From CAYLJV01 sp964510375 (GTDB taxonomy: Archaea > Hadarchaeota > Hadarchaeia > Hadarchaeales > JAGGTB01), in NCBI GenBank assembly GCA_964510375.1, contig CAZEBR010000021.1:1-27965 (forward strand): a stretch of DNA of 27,965 nucleotides, in the 5' to 3' direction. Made by a program: the position numbers and the translations under genes. Every line of letters starts with the position of its first letter. The first letter of the stretch is position 1. The notes beneath the pieces are model-generated. The model was not told the DNA's origin, searched no databases, and was given only the letters and a program-made list of their open reading frames with translations. Below, piece after piece: positions 6,623-13,926 of this stretch.

Positions 6623-7549
6623 CTATTCTAAGATCTCTATGGCGTCCGTTTTCCCATCGCCGTCTTTATCTAGTCCTTTTATAACTCTGTAGAACTCCTC
6701 GTCCTTTTCATAATCTTCCAAGATCTCCTCGGGTTTCTGCGTAATACCGATTATGCAGGTCTTCGTCCCTTCGAAGTCGAGGCCCGATAACAGAATTCTT
6801 GCGTAGCCATTCTCCCACACTTTCGCTATCAGCCCCGTGTTCTCGCCGGAGTATCTCTCTCCCGTGATGTTTGAAAAAATCTCCCAGGTCTTTTGCTCCC
6901 AGTCGAACCTCACATCGAGGCTCTCGTTCAGGTCTCGGGAAACCATGTTCGTGATGGGTCCTCCCACCATCATCAGATGCCTATCGTTTGCCCCCTCCGC
7001 CTTGACTTCCGTATCGAGCTTCACCACGAATCGCTCTTCAAGATCGCAAAATTTGCCCAGGAAAATTCCGAGCTGCACGGCGTAATGACCGTCTCTGGAT
7101 GAGGTCATGAAGGGCCCGTGTTCCTTCGGCGATCCGACTACAATCGACCCTTGAAATGTCCCTTCGCCCACGAATTCCGAAAAGAAATCCATCACCTTGC
7201 TGGAAACGCTCGACCTGTCCATCTGGACCCTCTTCCATTCGTCGGTCAGGCTAAAGCCAAAGGCCTCGGAGGTCGGTCGGTAGAACTTGCAGAGTGCGCC
7301 GCCAACTTTTTCCCTCTTGTAGACCTCTATCAGGCCGGCGTCCTCCAGCTTGCGAACGTGATAGTAGACCTTTTGTTCGTGCATGTTCAACTCCTCCGCT
7401 ATCATCTTTGGATAGGCTTCCGTCGCCGAGATCTTCTTGAGTACCTTGATCGTCTGATCGTTCAAGTTTTTCAACTGGTTCTCCTCAAGGAGCTTGATGT
7501 CCTTCTGCCGGTAGCCTTCTTCGTCCTCTTCGAGCAACTTCCTCGACAT
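6623..7549 (-). CDS. Winged-helix regulator fused to an S-layer-like domain with a C-terminal EF-hand loop
   Basis: The 308-residue product begins with an ArsR-like winged helix (about 28-95: LNDQTIKVLKKIS..., then AEELNMHEQKVYYHVRKLED, then the wing). The rest resembles the repeated domain of archaeal S-layer proteins (S_layer_N/C): IVVGSPKEHG near 137, MVGGPITNMVSRDLNE near 200, GENTGLIAKVWENG and LLSGLDFEGTKTC further on. Residues 294-305 (DKDGDGKTDAIE) fit a canonical EF-hand loop, with Asp at 1, 3, 5, Gly at 6 and Glu at 12. No signal peptide or membrane span is present, so it should be cytoplasmic. It is divergent from glmS across 110 bp, which suggests control of itself and of amino-sugar supply. 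The ligand is unknown; calcium binding is inferred. Confidence 0.8.
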   Translation of the reverse strand: MSRKLLEEDEEGYRQKDIKLLEENQLKNLNDQTIKVLKKISATEAYPKMIAEELNMHEQKVYYHVRKLEDAGLIEVYKREKVGGALCKFYRPTSEAFGFSLTDEWKRVQMDRSSVSSKVMDFFSEFVGEGTFQGSIVVGSPKEHGPFMTSSRDGHYAVQLGIFLGKFCDLEERFVVKLDTEVKAEGANDRHLMMVGGPITNMVSRDLNESLDVRFDWEQKTWEIFSNITGERYSGENTGLIAKVWENGYARILLSGLDFEGTKTCIIGITQKPEEILEDYEKDEEFYRVIKGLDKDGDGKTDAIEILE

Positions 7550-7659
7550 CGTAATGAAACTCTGTTAAAAGTCATTATAATATTTTTTGTAATGGTAAAA
7601 GTAATTGTTTAACATTATTTATAAGCATAGACGGAAACACCTCCAATGAGGCCGAAAAT
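7550..7659. promoter_or_regulatory. Divergent control region between the winged-helix regulator and glmS
   Basis: A TATA-like TTTATAAG (7618-7625) is placed for a short glmS leader, and GAGG (7648-7651) is its ribosome site, 8 nt before the ATG. Two near direct repeats, GTTAAAAGTCATT and GGTAAAAGTAATT (about 7563-7608), and the CATTA/TAATG inverted pair between them could bind the adjacent regulator. Confidence 0.45.
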
Positions 7660-9390
7660 ATGTGTGGGATAACTGCTTACTTCGGAAACGAGGCCGTGGG
7701 AGGATATCTGCTGAACTCCTTGAAGAGGTTGGAATACAGGGGTTACGACTCCGCGGGAATTGCGACGCTATCCGACGGGGAAATATCGGTAAGAAAGGAC
7801 GTGGGGGAAATCGATGAGATCGATGAGAAGCTGAATCTGGATGAGATGGACGGAAATGCGGCGATCGGGCACACCCGTTGGTGTACCCACGGAAGCGTCA
7901 CCAAGGAGAACGCCCACCCGCACACTTCCTGTGATGGGAGATTCGCCATAGTCCACAACGGGATTATCGAGAACTGGGAGGAAATCAAGGGCGAACTTGA
8001 GGGGCACGAATTTACTTCCGAGACGGACTCCGAAGTCATAGCCCACTATGTCGAAGAGAAGTGTCAAGAGAGGGGAGTGGAGGATGCCTTGAGAAAGTTT
8101 TTCGAGAGGGCGGAAGGAAACTTCGCCGTCGTCCTTCTGGACTCTGTAGAAAAGAATATGTACGCCTTCAAGAGGGGCTCGCCGCTGGCCATAGGTGTCG
8201 GGAATGGCGAGGTTTTCTTGGGATCCGACATATACGCCTTTTCGACGAGGACGGACGAGGCCTTGTTCCTTGAGGACGACGAATACGCCGTGATAAACGG
8301 AGGGGATTACACGATCAAAACTTCGAGCGGAGAAAGCCTGACTAGGACCCCCGAAAAGTTCGACTGGAATCAGGAGGAGTCAAAGAAGGGCGGATTTGAA
8401 CACTTCATGAAAAAGGAGATAGAGGAGATACCGCAGGTCCTGAAGAGGCTTGAGGGCTCTCTGAAATCCTCGCAGAGCGGGGAGATGGAGAAGCTGGTAA
8501 AATCCATCGAGGAACACGAAAAGGTGCTGTTTACGGCTTCCGGGACGAGTTATCACGCCTCGCTATTGGGGGTATACTTCCTGCACGAGGCAGGGGTTGA
8601 TGCTCAGACGCTGATAGCCTCCGAATTTCAGAACTTTGAAAGGGTCGACGAGGATACGCTCGTCATAGCTATCTCGCAGTCCGGAGAGACCAGGGACGTT
8701 CTCGATGCTGTGGAGTTCTCCAAGAAAAGGGGCGGCGACGTAGCCTCGCTCATTAACGTCCCTCACTCGACCTTGGCGAGGGAGTCCGATATTACTCTCA
8801 GGATAATGGCCGGACAGGAACTGTGCGTAGCGGCCACCAAGACCTTCATCAATCACGTTTATCTTCTCCTGAGGCTGGCGGGCGAACTCGGACGGGAGGA
8901 CGATCTCTCGGCCCTCGCCGAAAGCATAGGGGAGGTTATCGAGACTAACGAGCCCAAGATTATGGATCTGGCGAAGGAACTTGAGGATAGCGACGATATC
9001 TATGTGATAGGCAGGGGGGAGACCTACCCCGTGGCGAGGGAAATTGCGCTCAAACTCAAGGAGATATCTTACGTACATGCTGAGGGCATGATGGGCGGCG
9101 AGCTGAAGCACGGAACGCTGGCTCTGGTGGAGGAGGGCACGCCCGTGATATCCCTCATACCGGAGAGGAATACGGAAATAATCTCCAACGTGAAGGAGGT
9201 CGAATCTAGGGGAGCTAGATCGATTAGGGTTTCACCGTGGACCGGCCCGTTCGAATTTCCAAATTCGAATTCTAAGTTCGGTTTTTACGCGACTGTGATA
9301 GGTTTCCTTTTGGCCTATTGGATGGCCAGAGAAAGGGATTTGCCCATAGATCATCCTAGGAATCTCGCAAAGAGCGTTTCCGTCCGGTAA
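7660..9390 (+). CDS. glmS: Glutamine--fructose-6-phosphate aminotransferase (isomerizing)
   Basis: It makes glucosamine-6-phosphate from fructose-6-phosphate and glutamine, the first step to UDP-GlcNAc for surface glycans. At 576 residues it is slightly short for the family but complete. Cys2 is the N-terminal nucleophile of the glutaminase domain (MCGITAYFGN), with HTRWCTHG and NAHPH in the glutamine site. Two SIS domains follow: TASGTSYHAS, ISQSGETRDVLDA and AATKTFINH in the first; ELKHGTLALVEEG in the second. The C-terminus ends NLAKSVSV, matching the usual catalytic tail with its lysine. The GAGG site at 7648-7651 and Cys2 fix the start. The gene stands alone, and the divergent S-layer-like regulator is the obvious candidate to control it. 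Confidence 0.96.
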   Translation: MCGITAYFGNEAVGGYLLNSLKRLEYRGYDSAGIATLSDGEISVRKDVGEIDEIDEKLNLDEMDGNAAIGHTRWCTHGSVTKENAHPHTSCDGRFAIVHNGIIENWEEIKGELEGHEFTSETDSEVIAHYVEEKCQERGVEDALRKFFERAEGNFAVVLLDSVEKNMYAFKRGSPLAIGVGNGEVFLGSDIYAFSTRTDEALFLEDDEYAVINGGDYTIKTSSGESLTRTPEKFDWNQEESKKGGFEHFMKKEIEEIPQVLKRLEGSLKSSQSGEMEKLVKSIEEHEKVLFTASGTSYHASLLGVYFLHEAGVDAQTLIASEFQNFERVDEDTLVIAISQSGETRDVLDAVEFSKKRGGDVASLINVPHSTLARESDITLRIMAGQELCVAATKTFINHVYLLLRLAGELGREDDLSALAESIGEVIETNEPKIMDLAKELEDSDDIYVIGRGETYPVAREIALKLKEISYVHAEGMMGGELKHGTLALVEEGTPVISLIPERNTEIISNVKEVESRGARSIRVSPWTGPFEFPNSNSKFGFYATVIGFLLAYWMARERDLPIDHPRNLAKSVSVR

Positions 9391-9441
9391 ATAAATCGAT
9401 AGATAAAATTGGATTTAAAGAAATGAAATGATGAAAGGGAT

Positions 9442-9744
9442 CTAACCCTTCCAGAGGCCCAAGGCTAGACCCAGTAGAAACGCCGTGGAAGTGTACGGTA
9501 AAGCGTCCTTGAAGCCTTCGCCGGTATCTATCAGCCGCGGAAGGATCTCCAGAGCTCTGTTGTAAATTTCCTTCATGCTCACGCTTACATATCCTGCGGC
9601 GGAAAGAACGATTATTAGGGCGACGACCAGCAGTATCAGCCTTGCGGCCCTTCGTATTATTGCTCCCAATATTATTCCTATGACGAAGGGGAGCACAAAG
9701 GGGACAATCCAAGCTATCTGCGGCGGTAAATTCATTGATTCCAC
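9442..9744 (-). CDS. Small membrane protein, FUN14-like by appearance
   Basis: A 100-residue protein with two hydrophobic stretches near the N-terminus (about 11-30 and 36-55, separated by a short Arg-rich turn), a helical middle, and a glycine/leucine-rich end (TSTAFLLGLALGLWKG) that may be a third membrane segment. The GIILG turn and basic residues recall small FUN14-family proteins, but I cannot confirm the family. An alternative start is Met4 at 9735. It is convergent with glmS (51 bp apart). Function unknown. Confidence 0.6.
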   Translation of the reverse strand: MESMNLPPQIAWIVPFVLPFVIGIILGAIIRRAARLILLVVALIIVLSAAGYVSVSMKEIYNRALEILPRLIDTGEGFKDALPYTSTAFLLGLALGLWKG

Positions 9745-9812
9745 AACCTTTGTTTTATCTAATTTTCGAATCCTTTAAATATACCTTTACTAGGTCATTC
9801 ATTGCGATAACT

Positions 9813-10430
9813 TTATTTTCTAGGCCTTTGTGGGAGGGGAAGAAGGGATTTTTCTTTGGCTTCGGTCTTCCTTGCGACGAGACGGGCCGTGGCCGATCTT
9901 TTGCCGTCATCGTGCGTCTCGATGCCTTCTCTGTATTCGAGAATTTGGAATTCCGAAAATAAATCCAAGAGTTCGTTGGGTTCGAACAGGAATCTGTCGT
10001 CGCTGGGGCCGTGTTCCACCGGCTGGTCCGCCTGGACGTGGTGCTCGTACAGGATGAAGCCGCCGTCTTTGATCGATTCCTTTATCTTTTTGAGATTTCC
10101 CTCCGGATGCAGGTGACTCACCAGAACGAGGTCGTAGGTTTCAACCGGCAGATTGTACTCGTTTAAGTCCGCCCTGATCCAGTTTACCTCGAGGTCTTCC
10201 TCGTCGGTCCTACGACGAGCGATTTTCAGGGCTTCCTCCGAGTAGTCTATGGCATCGACCGAGTAACCCTTGCTGGCGAGAAATAGGGAGTTTCTGCCTG
10301 CCCCGCATGCCACATCGAGGGCTCTGGTTCCGGTCATGGCGGTTTCCCACCTGACCAGAACATCCGAGGGGTCCTTGCTCCTAGGCCCTCCGCTGCGATA
10401 CCTTTCGTTCCATTTATCCTTTCCTTTCAT
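9813..10430 (-). CDS. Class I SAM-dependent methyltransferase
   Basis: A 205-residue cytoplasmic Rossmann-fold methyltransferase. Motif I is ALDVACGAGRNSLFLA (about 39-54), with the acidic ribose-binding Asp in VDAIDYSEEAL, then RADLNEY and the motif IV region YDLVLVSHLHPEG. The pattern is that of TehB/Methyltransf_25-type small-molecule enzymes; the substrate cannot be read from sequence. The frame is open for 43 more codons upstream, but that extension is low-complexity and the motif WNERYRSGG typical of the N-terminus starts right after the ATG at 10430. The remaining 284 bp to the next gene holds only a TATA-like TTATATT near 10660. Confidence 0.85.
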   Translation of the reverse strand: MKGKDKWNERYRSGGPRSKDPSDVLVRWETAMTGTRALDVACGAGRNSLFLASKGYSVDAIDYSEEALKIARRRTDEEDLEVNWIRADLNEYNLPVETYDLVLVSHLHPEGNLKKIKESIKDGGFILYEHHVQADQPVEHGPSDDRFLFEPNELLDLFSEFQILEYREGIETHDDGKRSATARLVARKTEAKEKSLLPLPQRPRK

Positions 10431-10720
10431 TGTTTTTCGTTTTGTCCTTTCCCCAGTTTTGCTATTATCTTTTGGTGAAACCGTACGCGAAATACTGACT
10501 TCGATGATAACCTGTGCAGTTTCCAACCTGCAGAGGGAAAAGGAAAGGTCCGGAAGCAAGGAGAAAATTAGCGATGGTTGGGAGAGGATAGATCTCGAAA
10601 TAACGTACGGCTGAAGGATTACCCATTTTCTTCAAGGTCCCCGGATAGTGGCGTATCGACAGTTATATTCTGCGCCTATCTAAAATAAGGACGGGATACG
10701 GGCGAAAAGGAAGTGTGAAA

Positions 10721-11185
10721 ATGTCTACAAAATTCGAGCCTCAAAAAAGCGTGATTGGTCCGAAGGTTTACGAAAGTGCCGTCGTGAGTGCTCGCCGGGA
10801 GGAAGTTTGGGAGTACATAGGAGATTTCAACTCGCTCCCAAAATGGCATCCGGATATAGAGGAGAGCGAACTCACCGAAGGCCGAGGAGGGGTAGGTAGC
10901 GTACGTAGATTGCCACTGGAGGATGGAGGAAAGATCATCGAAAAGCTGCTCGAGAAATCGGACTTGGAATGCGAGTACACGTACACGCTCCTCGAGACGC
11001 CACAGCCGATAAAAAACTACGTCGCCACAATAAGCCTTTCCGAGGTAACGGCGAGCGACGAGACTTTTGTGGAATGGTGCGCTCAATTCGATCTGACGGA
11101 CCTCTCAGCCGAAGAGGAAACGATGAACTCGATCGCCGAAGTGTTCAGGAGAGGGCTGGAGAGCTTGGTGGAACACTTTGAGTGA
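10721..11185 (+). CDS. SRPBCC-superfamily protein (polyketide-cyclase/START-like)
   Basis: A 154-residue protein with the helix-grip pattern of SRPBCC ligand-binding domains: an early strand (VYESAVVSARREEVWEYIGDFNSLPKWHP), central strands with GSVRRLPLEDGGKIIEKLLE, and a long C-terminal helix (NSIAEVFRRGLESLVEH). The W-x-x-I-x-D-F-x-x-x-x-x-W-H-P motif is typical of the polyketide_cyc2 branch. These proteins bind hydrophobic ligands or act as cyclases; no substrate is evident. The ATG at 10721 is preceded by AAGGAAG at a good distance; a GTG two codons earlier (10715) is also in frame. It is a single gene with no operon partner. Confidence 0.85.
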   Translation: MSTKFEPQKSVIGPKVYESAVVSARREEVWEYIGDFNSLPKWHPDIEESELTEGRGGVGSVRRLPLEDGGKIIEKLLEKSDLECEYTYTLLETPQPIKNYVATISLSEVTASDETFVEWCAQFDLTDLSAEEETMNSIAEVFRRGLESLVEHFE

Positions 11186-11336
11186 GCGTACTTTCTCTGC
11201 GATGACTACACGGCATCGGATTTTTCACATCTCTCGATTCTTTTCTTTTTTATGTGCGCTCTTCCGTTTCCGTTCTCGACCGGTGGTTAGAAAAATAATA
11301 GATCAGTGAGGATTATCCAATTTTTTAAAGACGGGA

Positions 11337-11549
11337 TCATACCTTCTCCTCGGGCGGCGAGGCCTCGAGTCTATCTTTGACAGCGGAGGCTGTAAGAAAC
11401 ACGAGACCGACGAGAATGAATATAATTGACAACCGCCAGTACCAGGCGATCGGTGACAGCACAAATTTGTACAGGGCGTAAACTGCGGGGATGGCGATTC
11501 CGACGGCCAGAAACGCAAAACCGATATTCCAGAGATTCAACGAAATCAC
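11337..11549 (-). CDS. Small two-helix membrane protein coupled to the YbjQ-family gene
   Basis: A 70-residue protein with two membrane helices (about 7-31 and 38-56) and a short charged cytosolic tail (VKDRLEASPPEEKV). It starts with GTG at 11549, which overlaps the TGA of the upstream YbjQ-family gene as GTGA, so translation is almost surely coupled. No family is recognised. The coupling suggests a membrane partner or anchor for the YbjQ-like protein. The 150 bp downstream, to the SRPBCC gene, contains T-rich tracts likely to end convergent transcripts. Confidence 0.7.
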   Translation of the reverse strand: MISLNLWNIGFAFLAVGIAIPAVYALYKFVLSPIAWYWRLSIIFILVGLVFLTASAVKDRLEASPPEEKV

Positions 11550-11872
11550 TCCAGTTTTACGGCGGTCCCGTAGGCCAGTATTTCGGAGGCTCCGCCCATT
11601 ACCGAGCTGGTCATGAATCTTACATTTATCACGGCGTCCGCACCCATCTCCTCCGCCTTCTGTATCATTTCGTTGAGGGCCTCTTCACGTGACTCCGTCA
11701 TCATCTCGGAGTACTCCGTTACCTTCCCTCCTGTCAGGTTCCTGAAAGCGGCCTTGATGTCTCGACCGAGATGGGTCGCCCTGACGGTGTTTCCTCTGAC
11801 GAGGCCGAGTACTTCCTTAATCTCTTTCCCCGTAACGAAATCGGTATTGACTACTTCCAAAACGTCACCCAT
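11546..11872 (-). CDS. YbjQ/UPF0145-family protein
   Basis: A 108-residue protein with the whole family pattern: an N-terminal strand VVNTDFVTGKEIKEVLGLVRGNTVRA, then DIKAAFRNLTGGKVTEYSEMMTESREEALNEM, then the conserved AEEMGADAVINVRF and an end with GASEILAYGTAV. Members fold as pentamers and were once called heavy-metal binding from limited evidence; the function is unsettled. I chose the ATG at 11872 since family homology starts there; an upstream in-frame ATG (11926) would add 18 unrelated residues. It forms a two-gene unit with the small membrane protein (GTGA overlap). It sits beside metal-transport genes, but that alone does not prove a metal role. Confidence 0.88.
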   Translation of the reverse strand: MGDVLEVVNTDFVTGKEIKEVLGLVRGNTVRATHLGRDIKAAFRNLTGGKVTEYSEMMTESREEALNEMIQKAEEMGADAVINVRFMTSSVMGGASEILAYGTAVKLE

Positions 11873-11962
11873 ACTTTGTTTGTTTTCGAGGAGAAAAAAC
11901 TTACTCCTCGTTTCGGGAAAAATCAACGTTGGGGAGACTTGAAGATTCAGGCTGGCTTAGAC

Positions 11963-12826
11963 CTATATGCCGAAGAACATTCTGATTAAGAATCCTATTA
12001 CGAACGTGAGAGCGGCTATTCCCAAGCTTATTCCAGCCATCTCCAAGAATCTGCTTTTGAAAGATATCCCTTTCGCCACCGAAACGTAAAAGGTAAAGAT
12101 GGTTATGATGATTACCGCGTTGAATATCATTAGGGCTAGGGAAAAGTAGACGTTCGAGAGCACGAAATAGGGAAACACCAAAAGTGCTACAGTGACTATA
12201 TAGGAAAGTCCCGTGTAGATTGATGCCTTCTTAGGGTTCTTCGGACCGCTCTCCGATTTGGAGCCCAAGTATTCGGAACCACCCATGGAGAGTGAAGCCG
12301 CTATACCGGTTATCAGTCCCGTCAAGGCTATAAGATCCGTGTTCTGTGACAGCACGAAGGTCCATCCTGCTAGGGCCCCGGTCAGTTCGACCAGGGCGTC
12401 GTTAAGCCCTCTCACTATGGATCCTATATACTCGAGTCTTTCCTCGTCAAGCATATCGAGCAGTTCGTTTTCGTGCTTGTCTTCGTCTTCCACGATCTTT
12501 TTTGCCTCCGGGATTTCCTCGGATATCTTCTCGTAGGTTTCCTGGGCGCTTTCCTCGCCGAGCTCCATCAGTTTTATTCCGAAGGATATGCCGAATATCT
12601 TCGATAATATGAAGTAAAACCAGACCTTGAGCCTATTGGGCTCTAGCTCCTCCCCGGTGTGTTCCTTCCAGAAGTCGTAGTGTTCCTTTTCTTCCTCGCC
12701 TACCTTCCTCAAAATTTCCTGGTTCTTCCCGGGATCTAGGCTATCGGCTAATTTGTTGTATATGTGGTACTCGGTAATTTCATTCCTCTGCGAGTTTATT
12801 ACTCTCTTTCTAATATCCTCGTCCAT
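11963..12826 (-). CDS. VIT1/CCC1-family iron/manganese transporter with ferritin-like N-terminal domain
   Basis: A 287-residue two-part protein. Residues 1 to about 125 form a rubrerythrin/ferritin-like helical bundle with metal-ligand candidates spaced along the helices (Glu16, Glu19, EEEKEHYDFW, EDEDKHENELLDML). The C-terminal half is a VIT1 domain: SIVRGLNDALVELTGALAGWTFVL, then GIAASLSMGGSEYLGSKSE with the Met/Gly/Glu pattern of the transport site, then three further hydrophobic helices. Such fusions export Fe2+ or Mn2+ from the cytosol, with the soluble domain sensing or delivering the metal. It is followed upstream by the ZIP importer gene in the same orientation (98 bp), so import and efflux may be balanced locally. 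Confidence 0.88.
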   Translation of the reverse strand: MDEDIRKRVINSQRNEITEYHIYNKLADSLDPGKNQEILRKVGEEEKEHYDFWKEHTGEELEPNRLKVWFYFILSKIFGISFGIKLMELGEESAQETYEKISEEIPEAKKIVEDEDKHENELLDMLDEERLEYIGSIVRGLNDALVELTGALAGWTFVLSQNTDLIALTGLITGIAASLSMGGSEYLGSKSESGPKNPKKASIYTGLSYIVTVALLVFPYFVLSNVYFSLALMIFNAVIIITIFTFYVSVAKGISFKSRFLEMAGISLGIAALTFVIGFLIRMFFGI

Positions 12827-12924
12827 TTTCGACCTGAACTCCAGTTTAGGTGTTTCATCTGTAAGATTGGGTTGATTAAATATGGATTCTTATACTTAAA
12901 CATTCGTTGGAAAGCTCGGGGTTG

Positions 12925-13698
12925 TTAGATTGCTAGACTTGCCATCATTATTAGCATTCCTGAGAAAAGCCCCATGCTGGATAAGTGTTCGTTTCCATAT
13001 TCCTTTGAAATTGGAAGGAGTTCATCGAAGCTTATGAAAACCATGATTCCTCCTACGAATGCCAGGGTCAGATAGAGTACCAGATCCGTTAGTATCGGCA
13101 TCAAAATTAAAAATCCGACTGCGGCGCCGATCGGTTCGGCTACACCCGAAAAGAAAGAATACCCGAAAGCCTTTCTCTTGTTCCCGGTAGCGTAGTATAT
13201 CGGGACCGATACCGCAATCCCCTCCGGGATGTTGTGAACCGCAATGGCGAGTGCGATAGTGATTCCGAGGGAGAGGTCCTCCATAGAAACGGCGAAGACG
13301 GCCATACCCTCGGGAAAGTTATGGATGGCTATGCCGATAGCGGTCAGAACCCCAGCATCCGCCAGCCTCTCCTTAATCTCATCAAACTTTCCCGATTCGT
13401 GAAAAGTGTCGGGCTTCGTGTCCAAGTGAACATGCGGGATAAACTTGTCGACCAGATATATGACCGCGATTCCGCCAAAAAATCCGCCGTTAGCCACTAT
13501 AAAACCTATCTCATTTACGGAGGTAGCAAGCAACTCCATGAAAGATACATAAATCATGACCCCCGCCGAAAAGCCGAGTAGAAATGAGAGGTAAGAAAAC
13601 TTTGGCTCTTTTATGAAGTAGGCGATTAGGGAACCTATGCCGGTGGAAAGACCAGCAAGTATCGTTAGAAGAAAAGCCAACGAGGTCTCGCCCAGCAT
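12925..13698 (-). CDS. ZIP-family divalent metal transporter (ZupT/GufA-like)
   Basis: A 257-residue membrane protein with about eight helices and the two ZIP metal-site motifs: HNFPEG in helix 4 (His126, Asn127, Glu130) and HNIPEG in helix 5 (His155, Asn156, Glu159). A cytoplasmic loop with HVHLDTKPDTFHE (about 89-101) is a typical His-rich variable loop. ZIP proteins move Zn2+, Fe2+ or Mn2+ into the cytosol. The ATG at 13698 has a strong GGAGGT site 7 nt upstream. It is divergent from the ABC-type metal uptake operon across 228 bp, so one metal regulator may serve both. Confidence 0.93.
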   Translation of the reverse strand: MLGETSLAFLLTILAGLSTGIGSLIAYFIKEPKFSYLSFLLGFSAGVMIYVSFMELLATSVNEIGFIVANGGFFGGIAVIYLVDKFIPHVHLDTKPDTFHESGKFDEIKERLADAGVLTAIGIAIHNFPEGMAVFAVSMEDLSLGITIALAIAVHNIPEGIAVSVPIYYATGNKRKAFGYSFFSGVAEPIGAAVGFLILMPILTDLVLYLTLAFVGGIMVFISFDELLPISKEYGNEHLSSMGLFSGMLIMMASLAI

Positions 13699-13849
13699 AT
13701 TTCGTACCTCCAGTGCTAGAATGTTTGGCCGAAGTTATTACAATTGCTCTAACTCGAGTTTTGATTCCTTTTACCTCCGTAAATGTGAGTTATTCTGGAG
13801 GCACACTTTTTTCTCGTCGGGCACGGATTGTGATTCCAAAGAGATAATA

Positions 13850-13904
13850 AGTAATACTTTTATGGAAAAAAGTAATACCATTAAATCCCTCCAAAAATGG
13901 GATT
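13850..13904. promoter_or_regulatory. Candidate metal-responsive control site between ZIP and ABC transporter genes
   Basis: Two direct copies of AGTAATAC (13850-13857 and 13871-13878) lie 21 bp apart (two helical turns), followed by a perfect inverted repeat AATCCC/GGGATT (13884-13889, 13899-13904). They lie just before the GGTGA ribosome site (13918-13922) of the substrate-binding protein gene. This is the expected place for a promoter/operator, but no known regulator motif is recognised. Confidence 0.4.
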
Positions 13905-13926
13905 ATGAAGGGAAGATGGTGAAAAA

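Noticed and set aside
10270..10614. Plus-strand 114-codon open frame upstream of the SRPBCC gene
   Set aside because: It starts inside and antisense to the methyltransferase gene and its tail is low-complexity; no family features.
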